From Pseudonocardia terrae (lineage in GTDB: Bacteria > Actinomycetota > Actinomycetes > Mycobacteriales > Pseudonocardiaceae), in assembly GCF_021343995.1 (NCBI RefSeq), contig NZ_JAJTTE010000037.1:1-64000 (forward strand): DNA of 64,000 nucleotides, read 5' to 3'. Both the position numbers and the translations under genes were made by a program. Positions 43,098 through 50,230 of this stretch are shown in pieces. Numbering within the stretch: the first letter of the stretch is position 1; every line of letters starts with the position of its first letter. The notes beneath the pieces are model-generated. The model did not search any database, was not told the origin of the DNA, and was given only the letters and a program-made list of their open reading frames with translations.

Positions 43098-43784
43098 TCA
43101 GGTCGAGGGGCCGAAGCGCTCCACCCGGATCCGGTCCGTGCCCACCCCGAGCCCTGTGAGCAGGTCGGTGGCCGTGTCGCAGAAGGGCGGCGTGCCGCAG
43201 ACGAAGACCGTCTGGTCCGGCTGCAGCAGGGGCTCGAGATCCGCGGCGGTGAGCCGGCCCGGCGCCCGCGCGTACCCCGGCGGCACCTGACGGGTGTAGA
43301 TGATCGTGGTCTCCGGCCCCGGCAGCTCGTCGGCGTAGTAGAGGTCGGCCGGGCGTCGCGCCGAGACGATCAGCCGGAACAGCCCCGACCCTGCGATCCG
43401 GGCGGACCGCAGCATCGCCATCAGCGGCACCACGCCGGACCCGCCGGCCACGCCGAGCGCCGGGGTGGCTCCGGGCCAGGCGAACCACCCGCCGATCGGC
43501 CCCCGGACCTCGAGCTGGTCCCCGGGCTCGACGACCTCGTGCAGGAACTCCGACACCTCGCCACCGGGCAGCAGCTCGACGGTCAGGTCGATCTCGTCCG
43601 TGCCGGGCACCGACGCCACGGAGTAGTCCCGCTGCGCCGTGTAGCCGTCCTCGGCGGTCAGCCGCACCACGAAGTACTGACCGGCGATGTGCCCGGACGC
43701 CTCCGGGAGCTTGAGGCGGAAGGTCTTCGCCGTGGGCGTCTCCCGCCGGACGTCGACGACCGTCGCCGTCTGCCAGACCGCCAT
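43098..43784 (-). CDS. FAD/NAD-binding ferredoxin-reductase-like protein
   Basis: This 228-residue flavoprotein reductase has the FAD motif QRDYSVAS (RxYS), GPIGGWFAWPG, the NAD-phosphate motif GGSGVVPLMAMLR and the terminal CGTPPFCDTATDLL. It lacks a fused ferredoxin domain. The start overlaps the stop of the molybdopterin protein by one base, which suggests it delivers electrons to or from that enzyme. Confidence 0.92.
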   Translation of the reverse strand: MAVWQTATVVDVRRETPTAKTFRLKLPEASGHIAGQYFVVRLTAEDGYTAQRDYSVASVPGTDEIDLTVELLPGGEVSEFLHEVVEPGDQLEVRGPIGGWFAWPGATPALGVAGGSGVVPLMAMLRSARIAGSGLFRLIVSARRPADLYYADELPGPETTIIYTRQVPPGYARAPGRLTAADLEPLLQPDQTVFVCGTPPFCDTATDLLTGLGVGTDRIRVERFGPST

Positions 43785-44392
43785 CAGTCCCCCTGGTAGC
43801 GCTGCTCGAGCCAGGGGTCGCCCCGGTCGTGGTACCCGTTGCGCTCCCAGAAGCCCTGGTCGTCCTCGGCCATGACCCGCAGGCCGGAGGCCCACTTCGC
43901 GCTCTTCCAGAAGTACAGGTGCGGCACGAGCAGCCGCGCCGGGCCGCCGTGCTCGACGGTCAGGGGCCGCCCGTCCGCCTGCCACACGACCCACGCTTTG
44001 CCGCCGGTCACGTCGGCCAGCGGCAGGTTCGTGGTGTAGCCGGTGTGCGCCGTGGCCATGACGAACCTCGCCTCCGGCTGCACGCCCACGGCGTCGAGCA
44101 GGGTGTCGACCGAGACGCCGTCGAACGTCATCCCCAGCTTCGACCACGTCGTGACGCAGTGGATGTCGCCGGAGTAGCGCGACCCGGGCAGGGCGTGGAT
44201 CTCGTCCCAGGTCCAGCTGCGCGGGCGGTCGACGAGCCCCTCGATCGTGAAGGTCCAGCGGTCGGTGCCGATCCGCGGCGTGGCCTCGGCGTTGAGCACG
44301 GGCCAGTCGTCCTTCGCGTCGTACTGGCCCGGGGGCAGCCGGGGGTCCCGCGTCGCCCGACCGCGTCCGGTGAATCCTCGCGTGATCGCCAT
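43784..44392 (-). CDS. molybdopterin-dependent sulfite oxidase-like protein (soluble MsrP/YedY-like)
   Basis: This 202-residue protein carries the molybdopterin domain of the sulfite-oxidase fold: WTFTIEGLVDRPRSWTWDEIHALP, the Mo-ligand Cys in DIHCVTTWSKLG, VSVDTLLDAVG, GYTTNLPLADV and EHGGPARLLVPHLYFWKSAKW. No Tat signal or haem is present, so unlike MsrP it is cytosolic. The ATG at 44392 was chosen over a GTG at 44431 because GAAGGG precedes it. It is coupled to the flavin reductase, replacing the usual membrane MsrQ partner. Confidence 0.9.
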   Translation of the reverse strand: MAITRGFTGRGRATRDPRLPPGQYDAKDDWPVLNAEATPRIGTDRWTFTIEGLVDRPRSWTWDEIHALPGSRYSGDIHCVTTWSKLGMTFDGVSVDTLLDAVGVQPEARFVMATAHTGYTTNLPLADVTGGKAWVVWQADGRPLTVEHGGPARLLVPHLYFWKSAKWASGLRVMAEDDQGFWERNGYHDRGDPWLEQRYQGD

Positions 44393-44489
44393 GCCCGTCC
44401 CTTCGCCCGTCCGGCCTCCTACGCGGGACACAGCATGGCGGACCCGGCCGACATTCCCGCGCCCGGAGCGGTGCGAGGTCGGTCGGGAC

Positions 44490-46079
44490 TCACAGCCGGT
44501 TCAGGCCGGGCTCCCGGTCGGGGATCACGAACGACCCGGCGGTGCGGATCGGGAGGCCGGGCGTGGTCACGGCGTCGAGCACCCGGACGTCCGCCGTGAC
44601 CTGCCCCGGCTCGTACCGGGCCCGGACGTACCCGCGCCGGTTGCTGCGGAACCGCAGGTGCGGGTTGGTGTGCAGGTCGGGGTGGTCGGTGGCGGCATCG
44701 CCGTCGCCCTCGGAGGTGATCGAGCTGGACACGAGCTCGGTGCCGACGACTCGTGCGTCCGGGTCGCGGTAGTCCAGCTTCAGCTCGTTGGCCCAGTGCG
44801 TGTGCACGTCGCCGCTGAGGACGACGGCGTTGCGCACCCCGGCGTCGACCCAGCTGCGGGTGACGCGGTCGCGGGAGGCGGCGTAGCCGTCCCAGCCGTC
44901 CATCGAGAACCTCTCCGGCGGCCCCGGGTCGGTGTCGTGCTGCGCGAAGAACACCTGCTGGCCGAGCACGTCCCAGCGCGCCCGGGACCGGCGGAAACCG
45001 TCGGCGAGCCAGCGCTCCTGGGCGGCGCCCGGCAGCGAACGGGCGGGATCGAGCCGCGCCGCGCAGCCGACGCGCTGCCCGTCGCCGCACGCCTGGTCGT
45101 CGCGGTACTGGCGGGTGTCGAGCATGTGGAAGGTGGCGAGGCCGCCCCACTGCACCCGGCGGTAGAGCTGCATGTCGTAGCCCCGCGGCACCGACGTGCG
45201 GCGCAGCGGCATGTTCTCGTAGTAGGCCCGGAAGGCGGCGGCCCGGCGGGCGAGGAAGGCCCCCCGGGGCTGGCCGTCCTCGGGCACGTCGCCGGCCCAG
45301 TTGTCGTCGACCTCGTGGTCGTCCCACACCACCAGCCAGGGCGCGACGGCATGGGCCGCCTGCAGGTCCGGGTCGCTCTTGTACTGCGCGTACCGCTGCC
45401 GGTACCCGGCCAGGTCGGTCGTCTCGGCCCCGGCGACGGGCCGCACGGACCTCTCCGGGGTCGGGTACTCGTACTGGTAGTCGCCGAGGTGCAGGACGAG
45501 GTCCGGTTCGTCCTCGGCGAGCCGCCGGTAGGCCGTGAACCACCCGACGGGGTAGTTCGCGCAGGATGCGAAGCAGGTGGTGAGGGCCGGGCCGAGGGTC
45601 CCGGCCGAGGGAGCGGTACGCGTCCGGCCCGCGGGTGAGAGCGCGCCGTTCGCGCGGAACCGATAGTGGTACTCGCGTCCCGGCGCCAGGCCGGTCGTCT
45701 CCACGTGCACGGTGTGCGCGGCCTCCGGTGCGGCGTCGACCGTGCCCCGCTGCTCGACCTGGATGAAGCGCTCGTCCCGGGCGACCTCCCACTCGACCGG
45801 CACCACACGGCCGGGCATGCCGCCCAGGCCGTCGGCCGCCAGGGGGTCCGGGGCCAGCCGCGTCCACAGCACCACGCCGTCGGACGTGGGATCGCCGGAC
45901 GCGACACCGAGTGTGAAGGGTTCGCGCGCCCCGGTGACGCCCCGGATGCCGGTCGCGAGCACCACGGTGGCGGCGGAGGCTCCGAGCAGGAACACGCGGC
46001 GGCCGAACGGTGGGATCGTCACGCCCCCCGTGCGACGCGGCGGAGACGACCGGCTGCCCTCTCCGTGGATGGCGCCCAC
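44490..46079 (-). CDS. phoD: PhoD-type alkaline phosphatase, Tat-exported
   Basis: This 529-residue secreted phosphodiesterase/phosphatase has a twin-Arg signal (GRRVFLLGASAATVVLATG) after a 27-residue N-region, a fibronectin-like N-terminal domain (FTLGVASGDPTSDGVVLWTRL), and metal-site motifs CFASCANYPVGWF, LHLGDYQYEY, VVWDDHEVDDNW and LSGDVHTHWAN. PhoD releases phosphate from phosphodiesters using Fe/Ca. The start at 46079 has GGGAGG about 9 bases upstream. Confidence 0.95.
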   Translation of the reverse strand: MGAIHGEGSRSSPPRRTGGVTIPPFGRRVFLLGASAATVVLATGIRGVTGAREPFTLGVASGDPTSDGVVLWTRLAPDPLAADGLGGMPGRVVPVEWEVARDERFIQVEQRGTVDAAPEAAHTVHVETTGLAPGREYHYRFRANGALSPAGRTRTAPSAGTLGPALTTCFASCANYPVGWFTAYRRLAEDEPDLVLHLGDYQYEYPTPERSVRPVAGAETTDLAGYRQRYAQYKSDPDLQAAHAVAPWLVVWDDHEVDDNWAGDVPEDGQPRGAFLARRAAAFRAYYENMPLRRTSVPRGYDMQLYRRVQWGGLATFHMLDTRQYRDDQACGDGQRVGCAARLDPARSLPGAAQERWLADGFRRSRARWDVLGQQVFFAQHDTDPGPPERFSMDGWDGYAASRDRVTRSWVDAGVRNAVVLSGDVHTHWANELKLDYRDPDARVVGTELVSSSITSEGDGDAATDHPDLHTNPHLRFRSNRRGYVRARYEPGQVTADVRVLDAVTTPGLPIRTAGSFVIPDREPGLNRL

Positions 46080-46104
46080 CCCACCTCCCGGTGAACAGCG
46101 GTGC

Positions 46105-46812
46105 TCAGCCGGCGGCGAGCCCCGGCAGCCTGCGGTCCAGGGCGAGTGCCCCGAACCCGAGGCCGACGAACAACAGGGCGACGACCAGGCAGTTGATCGC
46201 GACCCGGGCGTAGCCGTGCGCGACGACGTCGAGGAACGGGTACGGGTACCAGTCGATCACCGCCCCGCGGACGAGCGTGAACGCCAGCCACGCGAGCGGG
46301 TAGACCGCCGAGAGCAGGACGACGTTCCGGTCCACCAGCCCGCGCGGCCCGAACAGCAGCCACCCGAGGACCGCGAGCAACGGCGTGATCATGTGGCAGA
46401 GCACGTCGGCGACCTCGTGCAGGCCCTGTGGGTTCGCGGTCTGGGCGAGCACCAGGTTGTAGACGATGCCGGTGACCGCGATGGCCACCACGGCGTCGAG
46501 CAGCAGGACCCGCATCGCCCGGGAGTCCCGCTCGGGGTCGGCCGCCAGCCGCACGTGGACGATCCCGACCAGCAGGTTGCTGAGGATCGTGAAGAAGGCG
46601 AACACGTTGGCCACCCGCGCCCCGGTGCTGGTGAAGATCGAGTACGGGCCTGAGTGCACCGCCGTCGCCACCACCTGCAGCACGACTCCGAGCAGGGCGA
46701 ACGCCGCCACGAGCCCGAACCACGGCCGGGCGAGCGGGAGGTAGCGGGGCACCGGGGGACTGTAGCCGCGGAACCTCGCTCCCGGGGACGAACCGCAGAG
46801 AGCGATCGTCAT
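46105..46812 (-). CDS. Pr6Pr-family membrane protein
   Basis: This 235-residue protein has six to seven membrane helices. Typical segments are FFTILSNLLVGIVHVRLA, HEVADVLCHMITPLLAVLGWLLFGPRG and LAWLAFTLVRGAVIDWYPYPFLDV, a family related to FAR-17a/AIG1-like proteins. No function is known for bacterial members. A later start near 46752 (PRYLPLARPW) is possible. Confidence 0.85.
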   Translation of the reverse strand: MTIALCGSSPGARFRGYSPPVPRYLPLARPWFGLVAAFALLGVVLQVVATAVHSGPYSIFTSTGARVANVFAFFTILSNLLVGIVHVRLAADPERDSRAMRVLLLDAVVAIAVTGIVYNLVLAQTANPQGLHEVADVLCHMITPLLAVLGWLLFGPRGLVDRNVVLLSAVYPLAWLAFTLVRGAVIDWYPYPFLDVVAHGYARVAINCLVVALLFVGLGFGALALDRRLPGLAAG

Positions 46813-46900
46813 GCCGGTGGAACGCCGCCGTCACGACTGCGTAACACACTGCCGAAAGCGTGCGAGGCGCCGACCCTCACCACCGCGATCAGGGAGCCCT

Positions 46901-47467
46901 ATGACGCCCGCCGACGACCTCGACATCGGCTTCACCGGTGCCCGCTTCGGCGGCGCGCCACGGAAGCGGCGGCGCAGAAAGGCGGAGGAGTCGGCGGAGG
47001 GTGCCCGCGTCCGGCCCGAGCGCCGGACCGCCGACGAGGTGGCCACCGCGGAGATCCCGGTCGTGTCCGAGCGGGTGCCGCTGCCCCCGGACCTCCCGGT
47101 CGAGGACGTCGACGACGAGGTCGTCCACGACATGCGCCGCCGCTCGCTCGCGGTGCGGCCGTACTTCTACACCAAGGGCCGCACCCGGTCCCGCTACGAG
47201 CTGGCCCTCGAGACGCTGGTGTCGACCCCGCCCGCGGCCCTGGGCCGCCCCGAGCTCGCCGAGCATCTCGCCGTCCTGGAACTGTGCCGGGAGCCGCGGT
47301 CCGTCGCCGAGGTCGGGGCGATCACGAGGATGCCGCTCGGCGTGGCGCGGGTCGTGGTCGGCGACCTCGCGGTGACGGGCGGGCTCGAGGTGCACCGGAC
47401 CGTCACGGCCGAGGGCCCGGACCTGGCCCTGATGGAACGGGTGCTCAGCGGACTGCGCCGGCTCTGA
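46901..47467 (+). CDS. DUF742-domain protein, orphan CvnC-like
   Basis: This 188-residue protein has a disordered N-terminus with a basic patch (RKRRRRK) and a C-terminal DUF742 domain: AVRPYFYTKGRTRSRYELALETLV, LELCREPRSVAEVGAITRMPLGVARVVVGDLAVTGGLEVH. In actinobacterial conservons DUF742 proteins sit with a sensor kinase, a roadblock protein and a small GTPase. Here none of the partners is adjacent. The ATG at 46901 has GGGAG upstream; earlier codons in frame are not family-like. Confidence 0.88.
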   Translation: MTPADDLDIGFTGARFGGAPRKRRRRKAEESAEGARVRPERRTADEVATAEIPVVSERVPLPPDLPVEDVDDEVVHDMRRRSLAVRPYFYTKGRTRSRYELALETLVSTPPAALGRPELAEHLAVLELCREPRSVAEVGAITRMPLGVARVVVGDLAVTGGLEVHRTVTAEGPDLALMERVLSGLRRL

Positions 47468-47562
47468 CCACCCGTCCCGCACCGGCCGCGGGGGCGGGCC
47501 CGGCCTGCCCGATCGGCCGGTCCCGGCGGGCATGCGGGGCCGCGGTGTGGCACAACTCCTCC

Positions 47563-48765
47563 ATGAGCGACTTCCTGGCCCCGCCCGTCCCGGTCGTCCC
47601 GGCGCCGTTCCACACGCCGGAGCGGGAGAAGCTGCAGGAGCAGGCGCGCGTCTTCGCCGCCGAGCGCGTCCAGCCCGTCGCGGACGAGCTGGACAAGGTC
47701 AAGGGCGAGATCCCGCCCTCGCTGCTCGACGAGATGGCCGAGCTGGGCTACTTCGGCATCACCGTGCCGCGCGAGCACGGCGGCCTCGGGCTGGGCGCCT
47801 TCGAGTACTGCATGATCGCCGAGGAGCTGGCGCGGGGCTGGATGAGCGTGGGCAGCATCATCGCCCGCGCCCAGGGCGCGGGCACCGGGGTGGCCGACGA
47901 GGCGCGCAGGACGGAGCTGTTGCGCCGCAGCGCCGCCGGCACCTGGATCGGGGCCATCGCGTTGTCCGAGCCCGACGCCGGGTCGGACCTCGCCGCCGTC
48001 GCCACCCGGGCCGAGCGCGACGGCGACGAGTTCGTGGTCACCGGGCGCAAGCGCTGGACCGGCAACGCCAAGGCCGCCGACTTCATCCAGGTGCTGGTGC
48101 GGACGGAGGACCCGCGGCCGGGGGAGCGGCGTTCCGCGGGTCTGGCGACCCTCGTCGTCGAGAAGGAGCGGGACTCCTTCCCCGAGGGGCTGACCGGCCG
48201 ACCCATCGACAAGATCGGCTACCACGGGTTCGTCACCTGGGACCTGGAGTTCGACGGCCTGCGGGTCCCGGCCGGCAACCAGCTGGCGTCCGGCGACCAG
48301 GGTTTCGCGGATACGCAGCAGTGGCTGAACATCGCGCGCGTGCACACCGCGGCGCGGGCGGTCGGGCTGGCGCGGGCGGCCGTCGAGGACTGCGTCGTGT
48401 ACCTGCAGGAGCGCGAGCAGTTCGAGCACCCGATCGGCGACTTCCAGGCCGTGCGCTTCACGCTCGCCACCATGGCGGCGCGCGTGGAGCAGGCGCGCTC
48501 CTTCTACCAGCATGTGGCGCACCGCCTGGACCAGGGCGAACCGTGCGAGCGCGAGGCCGCGATGGTCAAGCTGCTGGCCACCGAGATGGCCGCGGAGGTG
48601 ACCGGGGACGGCATCCAGCTGCACGGCGGCAACGGCTACACCACCGAGCACCGGGTCGAGCGCTACTGGCGGGACGCCCGGCTCACCACGATCTTCGAGG
48701 GCACCAGCGAGATCCAGCAGAAGATCATCGCGGACCGGCTGCTCCCGCGGAGCCCGCTCGGCTGA
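47563..48765 (+). CDS. acyl-CoA dehydrogenase
   Basis: This 400-residue FAD enzyme has the family landmarks ELGYFGITVPREHGGLGLGAFEY, IALSEPDAGSDLAAVATRA, GRKRWTGNAKAADFIQVLVRT, YLQEREQFEHPIGDFQAVRF and QLHGGNGYTTEHRVERYWRDARLTTIFEGTSEIQ, with the catalytic-loop FEGTSEIQ intact. The usual catalytic Glu is at the YxxE position of this final motif (IFEG). The substrate chain length is unknown. Confidence 0.94.
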   Translation: MSDFLAPPVPVVPAPFHTPEREKLQEQARVFAAERVQPVADELDKVKGEIPPSLLDEMAELGYFGITVPREHGGLGLGAFEYCMIAEELARGWMSVGSIIARAQGAGTGVADEARRTELLRRSAAGTWIGAIALSEPDAGSDLAAVATRAERDGDEFVVTGRKRWTGNAKAADFIQVLVRTEDPRPGERRSAGLATLVVEKERDSFPEGLTGRPIDKIGYHGFVTWDLEFDGLRVPAGNQLASGDQGFADTQQWLNIARVHTAARAVGLARAAVEDCVVYLQEREQFEHPIGDFQAVRFTLATMAARVEQARSFYQHVAHRLDQGEPCEREAAMVKLLATEMAAEVTGDGIQLHGGNGYTTEHRVERYWRDARLTTIFEGTSEIQQKIIADRLLPRSPLG

Positions 48766-48926
48766 CGGCCCAGGCAGGGAACCCGAGCGTCCGGCACCGC
48801 CGCAACCGGTGGTGGCAGCGGCGGGGGCGGCGCCACACTGCGGGTGATTCGCGGGGGCAACGCGACGATCTACGTCACCGAGCCCCTGGTGGGGGTCGGC
48901 GCGGCGCCCTGGGCTTCGATGATCGG

Positions 48927-50165
48927 GTGCCGAAGACTGTGTCGGACCGACGGTTCCGGCTGTTGTGGACCTCCTACTCCCTCAGCGCGTACGGGTCGGG
49001 GCTGGGGTTCGGGGCGCTGCCGCTGCTCGCGGTGCTGGTCGTGGGCGCCGGCCCGGCCGAGGTCGCCGCGCTCTCCGCGGTGGGCCCCGCGGTGGGCGCG
49101 CTGCTCGCGGTGCCGCTCGCGCCGTGGATCGAGCGCCGGCGCAAGCGGCCGGTCATGATCGTCATGGACCTGACCCGGTTCGCAGCGATGGTCAGCGTGC
49201 CGGTGGCGGCGGCCGTGGGCGTGCTCGGCATCGCGCAGCTGATGGTCGTGTCCGCCGTGGTGGCCGCGGCCAAGATCGCCTTCACCGCGGCCACCGGTGC
49301 GTACCTGAAAGCGCTGCTGCCGAGGGAGGAGCTGCTGCGGGCGAACTCCCGCCTCGAGTCGACGACCTGGAGCGCGCTCGTCGTCGGGCCGCCGCTCGGC
49401 GGCGCGGCCATCGGGCTGTTCGGGCCGGTGACCACCGTGGTCGTCGACGCGGTCAGCTACCTGGCGTCGGCGCTCGGGCTCACCGCGATCGGGGGCGGGG
49501 AGACGCGGGCCGGCCGGCCCCGGGTCCGGGCGGCCGAGCTGCTCGACGGCTGGCGCCACCTGCTCACCCACCCCGGCCTGCGCGGGCTCTACCTCAACAC
49601 GCTGCTGGTCAACGGGCTGGTCATGGCCACCGAGCCACTGCTGGTCGTGCTCCTGCTCCGGGACCTCGGGTTCGCGCCGTGGCAGTACGGGCTCGCGTTC
49701 GCCGCGCCGTGCCTCGGGGGGCTCGTCGGCTCGCGGGCGGCCCGCCGCGTGGTCACCCGCTTCGGCCGGCGGCGCGTGCTCCGGACCGTGGGCGCGCTGC
49801 GCGCGGTGTGGCTGGTCGGCCTGGCGTTCGTCCCCACCGGGGCGGCCGGGCTGGCGACGGTGATCGCCGTGGAGTTCGCGATGATCGTCGCGATGAGCCT
49901 GTACAACCCGGTGCTCGCCACGTACCGGCTCGAACGGACCCCCGACGACCGCGTGGCCCGCACGCTCTCGGCCTGGTCGATCGGCACGGGCACCTCGATC
50001 GCCCTGCTCACCGCCCTGGCCGGGCTGCTCGCCGAGGCCGTGGGCACCCGCACGGCGATCGGCGTCGCCGGTGTGCTGGTCCTGGCCGCGCCCGTGCTCC
50101 TGCCGAGCGCACGAGCCCTGTCCGAGGACGGTCGGGAAGGGGACCTCGGCGCTGCCCGACCATGA
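48927..50165 (+). CDS. MFS transporter (EntS/drug-exporter type)
   Basis: This 412-residue protein has 12 predicted membrane helices. Typical regions are RFRLLWTSYSLSAYGSGLGFGALPLL, the loop 2-3 motif APWIERRRKRPVMIVMDLTRF, NSRLESTTWSALVVGPPLGGAAIG, and GGLVGSRAARRVVTRFGRRRVLR. It resembles the MFS_3/EntS group of siderophore and drug exporters. GTG start by topology; a second GTG four codons later is possible. It ends in a convergent palindrome. Confidence 0.87.
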   Translation: MPKTVSDRRFRLLWTSYSLSAYGSGLGFGALPLLAVLVVGAGPAEVAALSAVGPAVGALLAVPLAPWIERRRKRPVMIVMDLTRFAAMVSVPVAAAVGVLGIAQLMVVSAVVAAAKIAFTAATGAYLKALLPREELLRANSRLESTTWSALVVGPPLGGAAIGLFGPVTTVVVDAVSYLASALGLTAIGGGETRAGRPRVRAAELLDGWRHLLTHPGLRGLYLNTLLVNGLVMATEPLLVVLLLRDLGFAPWQYGLAFAAPCLGGLVGSRAARRVVTRFGRRRVLRTVGALRAVWLVGLAFVPTGAAGLATVIAVEFAMIVAMSLYNPVLATYRLERTPDDRVARTLSAWSIGTGTSIALLTALAGLLAEAVGTRTAIGVAGVLVLAAPVLLPSARALSEDGREGDLGAARP

Positions 50166-50209
50166 TCGAACAGCGCTGCTGTCCCGCTCCGGTCGGGAGC
50201 GAGCGGCAG

Positions 50210-50230
50210 CTAGTGCGGTCACCGCACTAG
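50210..50230. terminator. 21-base perfect palindrome at a convergent junction
   Basis: Ten bases (50210-50219, CTAGTGCGGT) are mirrored by 50221-50230 around a single C. As RNA it would make an eight-pair stem with a 5-base loop, usable for both strands. The TAG stop of the helicase (50229-50227) lies inside. A perfect odd-length palindrome is also what a DNA-binding dimer would recognise. Confidence 0.6.
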
